64,000 bases of DNA, taken from NCBI GenBank assembly GCA_009663185.1, contig VJZX01000009.1:48451-112450 (forward strand). The letters run 5' to 3'. The position numbers and the translations under genes were made by a program. The notes under the pieces are model-generated. The model was not told the origin of the DNA and did not search any database. It worked only from the letters and a program-made list of their open reading frames with translations. Positions 25,334 to 33,281 of this stretch are shown here, in pieces (position 1 is the first letter of the stretch; each line of letters opens with the position of its first letter). The stretch comes from Isoptericola halalbus (GTDB lineage: Bacteria > Actinomycetota > Actinomycetes > Actinomycetales > Cellulomonadaceae).

Positions 25334-26512
25334 TTACGGCCGCTCGGCCGCCTCGAGCTGCCCGAGGGCCAGCGCCATCTGCAGGACGAACGACTCGCGC
25401 GCGTCGAGCGGGTCCCAGCCCGTGATCTCCGAGACCTTGCGGAGCCGGTACCGCACGGTGTTGGGGTGCACGTACAGCCGGCGCGCCGCGGCCTCGAGCG
25501 AGCGACCCGTGCCGAGGTAGGCCGAGAGCGTCTCGAGGACCGAGCCCGTCGCCTCCTGCAGCGGGCGGTACGCCTGCGCGACGAGCGTGCGGCGCGCCGT
25601 GGTGTCGCCGATCAGCACGCGCTCGGGCAGCAGGTCGTCCGCCAGCACCGGGCGCGGCGCCTGCGGCCAGGCGGGCGCCGCGGCCAGGCCTGCGAGGGCG
25701 GCCCTGGCCGAGCGGGCCGCGCCGCTGACGTCGGGCACGACCCCGCCGATGACCACCGGACCGCTTCCGAAGCGCGGCAGCAGCGACGTGGCGGCCGCCA
25801 CGAGGTCGCCCTCGCCGCCGAGCACGAGCACGAGCCGGTCGCCGTGGATCCCGACGAGGGCGTCGCCCGCGGCCCGCCGCGCCGCTCGGCGCAGGTCGGC
25901 GGTGCGCACGTCGTCGAGCCCCGACGTCGTCGCGCCGACGACGACGAGCGCCTGTCCGCGGCCGCTCCAGCCGAGCGCGGACACCCGCGAGCGGATCGAG
26001 TCGTCGTCGTCCCCGCGCAGCAGCGCGTCCACGACGAGCGCCTCGAGGCGCGCGTCCCAGGCGCCGCGCACCTCGGCGGCACGGGCGTACACCTCGGCGG
26101 CCGAGAACGCGATCTCGCGCGAGTAGCGCAGCACGGCCTCGCGCAGCTCGCGCTCGTAGCCCGGCGCGGCGATCTGGTCCGAGTGCGACTCGACGACGTC
26201 GACCATGATCCGCACGAGCTGCAGCGTGTGCTGCAGCGAGATCGACCGCGTGAGCTCGGGCGGGGCGGCCGCGAACATCTCCCCGACGCCGTGCGGCGTC
26301 TGCGTGGGGTCGGCGAACCAGGAGACGAAGGAGTTGATGCCCGACTGCGCGACGAGCCCCACGTAGGAGCGGTCCTCGGCCGGCAGCTGGCGGTACCACG
26401 GGACCTCCTCGTCGAGGCGTCGCATCGCCGCGGCGGTGAGCATGCCCAGCCCGTCGCGGACGCGCTGGATGTTCTCACCGCGGGAGACGGTGGTCTGTGC
26501 GGGGCTCGGCAT
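25334..26512 (-). CDS. fasR: PucR-type regulator of fatty-acid synthesis, FasR-like
   Basis: A 392-residue regulator with the PucR C-terminal helix-turn-helix (LSAYLGTGRSLEAAARRLYV, HPNTVRYRLRKVSEITGWDP). The N-terminal part (VRDGLGMLTAAAMRRLDEEVPWYRQLPAEDRSYVGLVAQSG) matches the sensor of FasR, the long-chain-acyl-CoA-responsive activator of fab operons in Streptomyces and mycobacteria. Its place immediately before fabD on the same strand fits that role. ATG 26512 is chosen; the open frame extends upstream but with sequence unlike the family. Confidence 0.88.
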   Translation of the reverse strand: MPSPAQTTVSRGENIQRVRDGLGMLTAAAMRRLDEEVPWYRQLPAEDRSYVGLVAQSGINSFVSWFADPTQTPHGVGEMFAAAPPELTRSISLQHTLQLVRIMVDVVESHSDQIAAPGYERELREAVLRYSREIAFSAAEVYARAAEVRGAWDARLEALVVDALLRGDDDDSIRSRVSALGWSGRGQALVVVGATTSGLDDVRTADLRRAARRAAGDALVGIHGDRLVLVLGGEGDLVAAATSLLPRFGSGPVVIGGVVPDVSGAARSARAALAGLAAAPAWPQAPRPVLADDLLPERVLIGDTTARRTLVAQAYRPLQEATGSVLETLSAYLGTGRSLEAAARRLYVHPNTVRYRLRKVSEITGWDPLDARESFVLQMALALGQLEAAERP

Positions 26513-26600
26513 GCTCCGAGGATACGGCGGCAGTTGTGGGGAGTGCACAAACGGCTCGCTGCACAGTCGAACGACAGGCTCATTGGATAGGGTCGAAGGC

Positions 26601-27284
26601 ATGGCTCTGCTGCCCCGCCTACGCAAGCTCATCCGCCGACCCTTCTCGGCCTCGACCGTGGGGGCACGGCGCCCGACGGTGGGCCGCCGCCATGGCGACA
26701 CCGTGCAGGAGGACGCGCTGCGCTCCATGCTCATCGACGACCCGAACGACGAGCGCGCGTTCCACGCGCTCGCAGAGATCGTGCGCCGCCACGCCCAGGA
26801 GTCTCCGAACCCGGAGGACCCGCTGACCGCACCGAGCGACGAGATCGAGAAGCAGCGGGCGGCCGACCTGGCCGTCTGGTCGCTCGCGGAGGAGCTCGCC
26901 GGTCACCCGCGCGGTTGGCGGCCGCTGCTCGAGCTCGGGCGGCTCTCGGTGGCCGACGACCCCGAGGGCGCCCTCCGGCGGCTGGCGACCGCGGCCGAAC
27001 GAGACCCCCAGGGCAGGGCCCTGGCCGAGGGGCTCGTGATCCTGCGCGACGCCGGGATGCCGGTCGAGGCGCTCGGGCTCGGCGTCGGGCACTGGCGTGC
27101 GCGCGAGCACACGCCCGAGGTCGGCCGCCAGCTCGTGCTCGCGGCGATCGAGGCCGACCGGGTCTTCGAGGCGCGCCAGCACCTCGAGTCGCTCTCGATG
27201 CACCCCGACGCCGCGGCCGTTGCCCCGGTGCGCGCCGAGCTCGAGCGCGCGATCTCCGAGGCCGAGCAGGCCTCGCCGAGGTAG
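26601..27284 (+). CDS. Hypothetical protein, possibly helical-repeat (TPR-like)
   Basis: A 227-residue soluble protein read divergently from fasR. It begins with a basic segment (MALLPRLRKLIRRPF) and is then almost wholly alpha-helical, with phrases such as DDPNDERAFHALAEIVRRHA, GWRPLLELGRLSVADDPEGAL and LAAIEADRVFEARQHLESL that resemble degenerate tetratricopeptide repeats. No catalytic motif is visible. The last codons and stop (CCGAGGTAG) coincide with a copy of the repeat unit that also builds the inverted repeat immediately downstream, so that element appears to have altered or supplied the gene's 3' end. Function unknown. Confidence 0.75.
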   Translation: MALLPRLRKLIRRPFSASTVGARRPTVGRRHGDTVQEDALRSMLIDDPNDERAFHALAEIVRRHAQESPNPEDPLTAPSDEIEKQRAADLAVWSLAEELAGHPRGWRPLLELGRLSVADDPEGALRRLATAAERDPQGRALAEGLVILRDAGMPVEALGLGVGHWRAREHTPEVGRQLVLAAIEADRVFEARQHLESLSMHPDAAAVAPVRAELERAISEAEQASPR

Positions 27285-27291
27285 AACGTCC

Positions 27292-27392
27292 GCCGAGGTA
27301 GCGTCAATTCCGGCGAGGTAGCACGGGTCCCCGGACCGATCGGTCCGGGGCCCCGTTTCGTGCTACCTCGTCGGAATTGACGCTACCTCGGC
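27292..27392. repeat. Intergenic inverted-repeat element with GAGGTAGC units
   Basis: Two 33-base arms (27292-27324 and 27360-27392) are reverse complements with one mismatch. Each arm contains two related units starting CGAGGTAGC, joined by GTCAATTCCG. A 22-base perfect palindrome sits between the arms. The element exactly fills the gap between two convergent genes, ending four bases short of the aceE stop. It resembles a dispersed REP-like element. Confidence 0.85.
27329..27350. terminator. Bidirectional terminator nested in the inverted repeat
   Basis: CCCCGGACCGATCGGTCCGGGG is perfectly self-complementary (11-bp arms; pairing of the middle bases leaves a small loop), followed by CCCCGTTTC. 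It is flanked by the two 33-base arms, giving one long cruciform capable of stopping transcription from both convergent genes. Confidence 0.75.
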
Positions 27393-27396
27393 GAGC

Positions 27397-30147
27397 TCAG
27401 CTCTCGCCGCCCGCGCTGCCGGACGTGCCGGCCGCGACGTCGAGCAGGCGGTACTTCTCGACCGCCTTGGCGACGACGTCGGTCGACATCTCGCCGCGGC
27501 GGGCAAGCTGCTGCAGCGTCTTGACCACCATCGACGGCCCGTCGATGAGGAAGTGGCGGCGGGCGGCGGCACGCGTGTCCGAGAAGCCGAAGCCGTCCGC
27601 ACCGAGCACCGCGTAGTCGCCGGGCACCCACGCGCGGATCTGGTCGGGGACCAGGTGGTCGTAGTCGCTCGTGGCAACGAACACCTGACCCCGGGCGTCC
27701 GACAGCTTCTGCGTCACGTACGGCACGCGTGCCTCGGAGGTCGGGTCGACGAGCGCGTCGTGCTCGGCGGCGAGCGCGTTGCGGCGCAGCTCGTTCCAGC
27801 TCGTGACGGACCAGACGTCGGCCGACACGCCCCAGTCCTCCCGCAGGAGCTGCTGCGCCTCGAGCGCCCACGGCACGCCGACGCCGGATGCGAGGAGCTG
27901 TGCCTTGGGACCCTCGGCCTCGGAGGGGGAGATGCGGTGGATGCCGCGGACGATGCCCTCGACGTCGACGTCCTCCGGCTCGGCGGGCTGGACCATCGGC
28001 TCGTTGTACACGGTGAGGTAGTACATGACGTTCTGGTCGCGGCCGTCGGAGCCGTCGCCGTACATGCGCTCGATGCCGTCGCGCACGATGTGGCGGATCT
28101 CGTACCCGAAGGCCGGGTCGTACTGGACCATCGCTGTGTTGGTGCCCGCGAGCAGCGGCGAGTGTCCGTCCGCGTGCTGCAGGCCCTCACCGGTCAGCGT
28201 CGTGCGCCCCGCCGTCGCGCCGATGATGAAGCCGCGCGTGAGCTGGTCGCCGGCCGCCCAGAACTGGTCGCCCGTGCGCTGGAAGCCGAACATCGAGTAG
28301 AAGATGTAGACCGGCACCATGAACTGGCCGTGCGTCGCGTACGACGTGCCGACGGCCTGGAACGCGGCGGCGGAGCCTGCCTCGTTGATGCCGGTGTGCA
28401 TGATCTGCCCGGCCTCGGCCTCCTTGTAGCTCAGCATGAGCTCGCGGTCCACGGCGAGGTAGTTCTGACCCTGGGTGTTGAAGATCTTCGCGCTCGGGAA
28501 GATCGAGTCCAGGCCGAACGTGCGTGCCTCGTCGGGGATGATCGGCACGATCCGCTTGCCGAACTCCTTGTCCTTCATGAGGTCCTTGAGGAGCCGCACG
28601 AAGGCCATCGTCGAGGCGATCTCCTGGTTGCCGGAGCCCTTCTTGAGCAGCTCGTAGGACTTGTCCCCGGGAAGCACGAGGGGCTCCGCCTTGACTCGCC
28701 GCTCCGGGACGAACCCGCCGAGGTGGCGACGACGGTCCAGCATGTACTGGATGCCCTCGTCGTCGGCGCCCGGGTGGTAGTAGGGCGGCAGGTACGGGTC
28801 GGCGTCGATCTGCTCGTCCGTGATCGGGATGCGCAGCGAGTCGCGCAGCGCCTTGAGCTCGTCGCCCTTGAGCTTCTTCATCTGGTGCGTCGCGTTGCGG
28901 CCCGCGAAGCCGGAGCCCAGGGCGTAGCCCTTGACCGTCTGCGCGAGGATCACGGTCGGCTGGCCCGTGTGGGCACGCGCCGCCGCGTACGCCGCGTAGA
29001 TCTTGCGGTAGTCGTGACCGCCGCGCTTCATGTTCCAGATGTCCTCGTCGGTCATGTTCTCGACGAGGGCCTTGGTGCGCGGGTCGCGGCCGAAGAAGTG
29101 CTCGCGGATGAACGCACCCGACTCCGCGCGGTACGTCTGGTAGTCACCGTCCGGCGTCGCGTTCATCAGGTTGACGAGCGCACGGTCCTTGTCCGCGTTG
29201 AGCAGGGCGTCCCACTCGCGGCCCCAGACGACCTTGATGACGTTCCAGCCGGCGCCCCTGAACTGCGCCTCGAGCTCCTGGATGATCTTGCCGTTGCCGC
29301 GGACGGGACCGTCGAGCCGCTGCAGGTTGCAGTTGACGACGAACGTGAGGTTGTCCAACCCCTGGTGGGCCGCGTGCTGGATCATGCCGCGCGACTCGGG
29401 CTCGTCCATCTCGCCGTCGCCGAGGAACGCCCACACGTCCTGCTGGCTCGTGTCCTTGATGCCGCGGTTGTGCAGGTACTTGTTCGTCCACGCCTGGTAG
29501 ATCGCCGACGCCGGGCCGAGGCCCATCGAGACCGTCGGGTACTCCCAGAAGTCCGGCATGAGCCGCGGGTGCGGGTAGGACGGGAGGCCGCCGCCCGGAT
29601 GTGACTTCTCCTGGCGGAACCCGTCGAGCTGCTCGGCGCTCACGCGCCCCTCGAGGTAAGCGCGCGCGTACATGCCGGGCGAAGAGTGGCCCTGGAAGTA
29701 GATCTGGTCGCCGCCGCCGGGGTGGTCCTTGCCGCGGAAGAAGTGGTTGAGGCCCACCTCGTACAGCGTCGCGCTCGACGCGTAGGACGAGATGTGGCCG
29801 CCGACCGAGAGGCCCGGGCGCTGCGCACGCGTGACCATGACGGCCGCGTTCCAGCGGATCCACGAGCGGTAGCGGCGCTCGATCGCCTCGTCGCCGGGGA
29901 AGTACGGCTCCTCGTGCACCCCGATCGTGTTGACGTATGGCGTCGCCACCGAGGTGGGGATGTGCACGTTGCGCTCACGGGCGCGGCGCAGCAGGTTGAG
30001 CATGACGTAGCGGGCGCGAGGACCGCCCTTGTCGTCGATCAGGCCGTCGAGTGACTCGACCCATTCTCCGGTCTCGGCGGGGTCGATGTCCGGCACAGCG
30101 CTGAGCAGACCGTTGATCAGCGGTCCGGTCTCGTCGTACGAAGCCAC
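27397..30147 (-). CDS. aceE: Pyruvate dehydrogenase E1 component, homodimeric type
   Basis: Decarboxylates pyruvate with thiamine diphosphate and passes the acetyl group to the lipoyl E2 of the pyruvate dehydrogenase complex. The 916-residue length and sequence match the fused alpha2-type Ace[21 protein letters not shown] near the N-terminus, the ThDP-binding [12 protein letters not shown] followed by NLQRLDGPV, and [22 protein letters not shown] in the pyrimidine domain. GTG 30147, with AGAGAGAGG six bases upstream, is preferred to the TTG two codons earlier. It is read alone; E2 and E3 are not in the window. Confidence 0.96.
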   Translation of the reverse strand: MASYDETGPLINGLLSAVPDIDPAETGEWVESLDGLIDDKGGPRARYVMLNLLRRARERNVHIPTSVATPYVNTIGVHEEPYFPGDEAIERRYRSWIRWNAAVMVTRAQRPGLSVGGHISSYASSATLYEVGLNHFFRGKDHPGGGDQIYFQGHSSPGMYARAYLEGRVSAEQLDGFRQEKSHPGGGLPSYPHPRLMPDFWEYPTVSMGLGPASAIYQAWTNKYLHNRGIKDTSQQDVWAFLGDGEMDEPESRGMIQHAAHQGLDNLTFVVNCNLQRLDGPVRGNGKIIQELEAQFRGAGWNVIKVVWGREWDALLNADKDRALVNLMNATPDGDYQTYRAESGAFIREHFFGRDPRTKALVENMTDEDIWNMKRGGHDYRKIYAAYAAARAHTGQPTVILAQTVKGYALGSGFAGRNATHQMKKLKGDELKALRDSLRIPITDEQIDADPYLPPYYHPGADDEGIQYMLDRRRHLGGFVPERRVKAEPLVLPGDKSYELLKKGSGNQEIASTMAFVRLLKDLMKDKEFGKRIVPIIPDEARTFGLDSIFPSAKIFNTQGQNYLAVDRELMLSYKEAEAGQIMHTGINEAGSAAAFQAVGTSYATHGQFMVPVYIFYSMFGFQRTGDQFWAAGDQLTRGFIIGATAGRTTLTGEGLQHADGHSPLLAGTNTAMVQYDPAFGYEIRHIVRDGIERMYGDGSDGRDQNVMYYLTVYNEPMVQPAEPEDVDVEGIVRGIHRISPSEAEGPKAQLLASGVGVPWALEAQQLLREDWGVSADVWSVTSWNELRRNALAAEHDALVDPTSEARVPYVTQKLSDARGQVFVATSDYDHLVPDQIRAWVPGDYAVLGADGFGFSDTRAAARRHFLIDGPSMVVKTLQQLARRGEMSTDVVAKAVEKYRLLDVAAGTSGSAGGES

Positions 30148-30481
30148 CAGCAACCTCTCTCTTCTGCGTGCGCGCGCCGACGTGGTCGTGCCGCGGGCAC
30201 CTTCAGGCGTCCCCGTCGCGTGGGTCCCGCGCCGTCACGATGGCGACGGTGCGCTCCACGCACAGGTGGTCATCACTCATTGTGTCCCCAGATCCTCCGC
30301 AAGCACACCATCGAGCGGTCAAGGAACCGTGATATGCGTCATGCTTTCCACCTGGCGGACGCTCCCGCTGGTCGGAGGCTTGCCGAGGCGTCCGACCCTC
30401 CGGTGGACTACCTTTGCCACACGCGGGTCGAACGACGGGGCCCGGCGTCGTCGTCGGACAACGAGAGGAACGAAAGACCAC
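30148..30481. other. Divergent promoter region, aceE / DUF3052
   Basis: A 334-base gap between divergently read genes. Short frames exist but none has family-like sequence or a ribosome-binding site. The string GTGATATGCGTCATG at about 30330-30344 has weak CRP-like symmetry (TGA-N6-TCA). I see no tRNA, riboswitch or strong hairpin. It presumably contains the promoters of both genes. Confidence 0.6.
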
Positions 30482-30892
30482 GTGGGACAGAAGGCTGATT
30501 CCCTGGCCGCACGCCTCGGGTTCGGGCCCGGTCAGGTGGTGCAAGAGTACGGATGGGGCGATGACGTCGACGACGACCTCCGCGTCGACCTGGAGGAGAT
30601 CGTCGGGGGCGAGCTCGTCGACGAGGACTTCGACGACGTCACGGACGGTGTGATCATCTGGTGGCGGGAGGACGACGGCGACCTCACCGACATGCTCGTG
30701 GACGCGCAGACCGTGCTCGACGACGGCGGGCTCATGTGGGTGCTGACCCGCAAGCCCGGACGCGACGGCCACGTGGGCCACGACGAGATCCAGGAGGCGG
30801 CCACGACGGCTGGCCTGCACGCCACGAGCACCTTCGCCGTCGCCGCGGACTGGTCCGCGACGAAGCTGGCCAATCGGGGCCGCGGGCGCTGA
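30482..30892 (+). CDS. DUF3052 domain protein
   Basis: A 136-residue acidic protein of an actinobacterial family. The family pattern is clear: LAARLGFGPGQVVQEYGWGDDVDDDLR, VIIWWREDDGDLTDMLVDA, and GLMWVLTRKPGRDGHVGHDEI near the end. GTG 30482 begins VGQKADSLAAR, the standard N-terminus. It lies divergent from aceE and one base ahead of a peroxiredoxin gene, with which it probably forms an operon. Function not established. Confidence 0.92.
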   Translation: MGQKADSLAARLGFGPGQVVQEYGWGDDVDDDLRVDLEEIVGGELVDEDFDDVTDGVIIWWREDDGDLTDMLVDAQTVLDDGGLMWVLTRKPGRDGHVGHDEIQEAATTAGLHATSTFAVAADWSATKLANRGRGR

Positions 30893-30893
30893 C

Positions 30894-31379
30894 GTGGCAC
30901 CGCAGGACTTGAAGACGGCGGAACGGGCCCTGCGCCCCGGCGACCCCGCACCCGACCTGACGCTGCCGGACACGCACGGCACGCCCGTGCACCTGGCCGA
31001 CCTGCGAGGGGAGACGGTGGTCGTCGTCTTCTACCCCTTCGCGTTCTCGGGCACCTGCACGGCCGAGCTGTGCGAGCTGCGCGACAACATCGAGGACTTC
31101 GAGACCGTCGGCGTGCGGCTGCTGGCCGTGTCGACGGACCCGGTCTTCAGCCTCAAGGCGTGGCAGGAGGCCGAGGGCTTCGGGTTCGACCTGCTGAGCG
31201 ACTTCTGGCCGCACGGTGCGGCCGCGCGCGCCTACGGCGTACTCGACGAGGACTCGGGCCACGCCCTGCGGGGGTCGTTCCTGATCGACGCCGACGGCAT
31301 CGTTCGCTGGTCGGTCGTCTACCCGCGCGGAGGGCGGCGGCAGCTCGAGGAGTACCGCCAGGCACTCGCGGAGGTGTAG
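30894..31379 (+). CDS. Peroxiredoxin (AhpC/TSA superfamily, BCP/AhpE-like)
   Basis: Reduces hydrogen peroxide and organic hydroperoxides. The 161-residue thioredoxin-fold protein has the peroxidatic site PFAFSGTC (Pro48, Thr54, Cys55). A second cysteine, Cys60, lies five residues later, the spacing of the resolving cysteine in the alpha-2 type of bacterioferritin-comigratory proteins; AhpE proteins often lack it. So a disulfide-forming two-cysteine cycle is likely. The start GTG 30894 is one base after the DUF3052 stop. A strong terminator follows. Confidence 0.92.
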   Translation: MAPQDLKTAERALRPGDPAPDLTLPDTHGTPVHLADLRGETVVVVFYPFAFSGTCTAELCELRDNIEDFETVGVRLLAVSTDPVFSLKAWQEAEGFGFDLLSDFWPHGAAARAYGVLDEDSGHALRGSFLIDADGIVRWSVVYPRGGRRQLEEYRQALAEV

Positions 31380-31395
31380 GGCGCGGGCGGCTGTT

Positions 31396-31417
31396 CCGGC
31401 GTCGGGTCCGACGCCGG
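31396..31417 (+). terminator. Terminator after the peroxiredoxin gene
   Basis: A perfect inverted repeat CCGGCGTCGG-GT-CCGACGCCGG followed by TATTCTT, lying between the peroxiredoxin stop and tRNA-Val. The T-rich tail supports intrinsic termination. Confidence 0.85.
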
Positions 31418-31437
31418 TATTCTTGCCTGCGCTGCCA

Positions 31438-31514
31438 GGGCCTGTAGCTCAGTTGGTCAGAGCGCCACGCTTACACCGTGGATGTCGGGGGTTCGAGTCC
31501 CTCCGGGCCCACCA
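31438..31514 (+). tRNA. tRNA-Val (anticodon TAC)
   Basis: The acceptor GGGCCTG (31438-31444) pairs with CGGGCCC (31504-31510, one G-U pair), discriminator A at 31511, and CCA is encoded at 31512-31514. The anticodon loop CTTACAC gives TAC, and GGTTCGAGTCC is the T loop. The D arm reads TAGCTCAGTTGGTCAGAGC. Confidence 0.96.
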
Positions 31515-31518
31515 CTGT

Positions 31519-31557
31519 GATGACGCGGGACGTCGTTCATCGATGTCCCGCGTCATC
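31519..31557 (+). terminator. Terminator after tRNA-Val
   Basis: A perfect 13-bp stem, GATGACGCGGGAC (31519-31531) with GTCCCGCGTCATC (31545-31557), and a 13-base loop, starting four bases after the encoded CCA, followed by GTTCAT. Confidence 0.75.
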
Positions 31558-31584
31558 GTTCATGCCGCGCGGACGCGGATCGGC

Positions 31585-31968
31585 CCGGCCAACGGCGGCA
31601 TGTTCCTCAAGCCGTCCCTCATGCTCTCGCCGTCCTCGACCTCTGAGCACCCGGCCCAGGCGGCGAAGCTCATCGACGTCCTCATCAACGACCCTGAGGT
31701 GGGCGAGATCTTCGGGATGTCGCGCGGCGTTCCTGCGTCCTCCACCGCACCCGACGGCTTCGAGCAGGCCGGCATCGACGCGCAGATCCTCGAGGACGAG
31801 CAGTCGCTCGAGGACTACCGTCGCGAGCTCCCCGCCGCCGGTCGCTGGCTTCGGCACCCTCGGGCAGGCGTCCGTCCGGATCACGTCGGACCTCGCGCAG
31901 GACGCCGTGACCGTCCAGCAGGCGGTTGAGCAGTGTTCGCCGAGGCAGAGTCGGCCCTGGCGGGCTGA
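31585..31968 (+). pseudogene. C-terminal remnant of a sugar ABC substrate-binding lipoprotein
   Basis: The translation PANGGMFLKPSLMLSPS, EHPAQAAKLIDVLINDPE and GMSRGVPASS is the conserved end region of family-1 sugar-binding proteins. It then changes frame near 31840 (continuing FGTLGQASVRITSDLAQDAV, VQQAVEQ) and again near 31933 (FAEAESALAG, stop 31966-31968). The N-terminal three-quarters is missing; similarity begins at about 31585, soon after the tRNA-Val terminator. Two frameshifts and the lost 5' part show a dead gene. It is not a copy of the binding protein at 10944 as far as I can judge by eye. Confidence 0.78.
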
Positions 31969-31970
31969 GA

Positions 31971-32882
31971 TCAGCCCTGAGGATCGAACACGACCCGGTT
32001 GCGGCCCTCTTCCTTGGCGCGGTACAGGCAGTGGTCGGCGATCTGTACCAAGCTGGCGGGGGAGTCGCGCGGGCCGAGCGCACAGCCACCGCTGACAGTG
32101 ATGTCGATCGAGACTCCCGCGGACGTGATCGGCTCCGCCGTTGCCACCGAGCGGATCCGCTCGGACACGGCCATGCTGCTCGTGAGGTCGGTGCGAGGCA
32201 GGACGACCAGGAACTCCTCGCCGCCCCATCGGCCGGCGATGTCACCGGCGCGCAGCTCGGCGGAAAGTCGGCTCGCGAAGGCCTGCAGCACGTCGTCGCC
32301 CGCCGCGTGGCCGTACGTGTCGTTGACGTTCTTGAAGCGGTCGAGGTCCAGCAGCAGCACGCTGAGCGGGGCGGCGTGACGGATCGAGTCGTTGTGGAGG
32401 CGCGCCAGCTCCTGCTCGAGGTGTCGACGGTTGTACATGCCGGTCAGCATGTCGGTCCGGCTGAGCCGGTCGAGGTCGGCGTTGCGTTGGCGTAGCTGGT
32501 CCTGCAGGTGCTTGACGTGGGTGGCGGCGGCGACGCGGGCGAGCAGCTCCGGGGATTCGAACGGCTTCCTCAGGTAGTCGTGGGCGCCGCCGCGCAAGCC
32601 CGCGACGACGTCATCCATACCGCCGCGGCTGGTGAGGAACACGACGGGAACGTCGCTGAGCTCCGGATCGTTCTTGAGCTCGGACAGCACCTGGTAGCCG
32701 TCGAGGCCAGGCATCTCGATGTCCAGCAGCACGACGTCGGGCGGGTCGTGACGGCACTGCTGGACTGCGGCGAGCCCGTCGACCGCCTCCACGACGCGGT
32801 AGCCCTCCTCCTCCAGCTCGCTCTTGACGACGGCCCGGATCACGAGTGAGTCGTCCGCGATCAGCACGGTGGCGGTGGTCAC
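31971..32882 (-). CDS. REC-GGDEF response regulator (WspR-like diguanylate cyclase)
   Basis: Makes the second messenger c-di-GMP from two GTP when phosphorylated. The 303-residue protein has an N-terminal receiver (acidic pair DD at residues 10-11, phospho-acceptor Asp54 in LLDIEMPG, KPFES near 107) and a C-terminal diguanylate cyclase domain (TDMLTGMYNRRHLEQEL, then the active site GGEEF at 220-224). The inhibitory I-site RAGD (211-214) lies five residues before the active site. The start GTG 32882 overlaps the CheW stop by four bases. It is the last gene of the chemosensory operon and its probable output, phosphorylated by the CheA homologue. It corresponds to WspR of Pseudomonas. Confidence 0.93.
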   Translation of the reverse strand: MTTATVLIADDSLVIRAVVKSELEEEGYRVVEAVDGLAAVQQCRHDPPDVVLLDIEMPGLDGYQVLSELKNDPELSDVPVVFLTSRGGMDDVVAGLRGGAHDYLRKPFESPELLARVAAATHVKHLQDQLRQRNADLDRLSRTDMLTGMYNRRHLEQELARLHNDSIRHAAPLSVLLLDLDRFKNVNDTYGHAAGDDVLQAFASRLSAELRAGDIAGRWGGEEFLVVLPRTDLTSSMAVSERIRSVATAEPITSAGVSIDITVSGGCALGPRDSPASLVQIADHCLYRAKEEGRNRVVFDPQG

Positions 32883-33271
32883 AGCCGACCCGCCAGCGCG
32901 CCGGGGTCGGCCACCATGACGAGGCGGCCGCCAGCCTCGAGCGTCCCCGACACCAGGGCGCGGCCCTGGCCGTCGGGGGCGGGCCGCATCGCCGTGTCGT
33001 CGAACCGCTCGAGTCCGGTGACGACGTCGACGAGCAGACCGAAGGACTTGTCGTCGGTCTCCATCACGAGGATGTGTCCCCCCGATGTTCGTAGCGCGGA
33101 CCGGAGTGGCGAGATGACCGTGAGCGGCGGCTCGCCCGGGAGTACCCCGACGACGTCCGCGGCGGGATCCGGCAGCGCCACCAGGTTCTCGGTGGTGCGG
33201 ACCGAGCGCGTCGCGTGCAGAGGCACGCAGTAGGTCGAACCAGCCGCCTGGAAGCACACCATCGTCAGCAT
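32879..33271 (-). CDS. CheW-type coupling protein 1
   Basis: Couples chemoreceptor and CheA kinase. The 130-residue CheW-domain protein has the usual pattern: VCFQAAGSTYCVPLHATRSV at the start, LTVISPLRSALR in the middle and LVMVADPGAL at the end. ATG 33271 has GAGGAG six bases upstream. It lies between the cheR and REC-GGDEF genes and overlaps the latter by four bases. Pseudomonas Wsp also has two CheW proteins (WspB and WspD). Confidence 0.9.
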   Translation of the reverse strand: MLTMVCFQAAGSTYCVPLHATRSVRTTENLVALPDPAADVVGVLPGEPPLTVISPLRSALRTSGGHILVMETDDKSFGLLVDVVTGLERFDDTAMRPAPDGQGRALVSGTLEAGGRLVMVADPGALAGRL

Positions 33272-33281
33272 CGGACACTCC

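Noticed and set aside
27553..29604. 683-residue open frame antisense to aceE
   Set aside because: High GC keeps antisense frames open; composition is Arg/Val/Leu/Asp-rich without family motifs and it fully overlaps aceE.
30328..30345. Possible CRP-like site GTGATATGCGTCATG before aceE
   Set aside because: Only the TGA...TCA core matches; too weak to call.
31438..31514. tRNA-Val as an attachment site of an integrated element
   Set aside because: No integrase and no second copy of the tRNA 3' end was found in the window; only the adjacent gene remnant hints at it.
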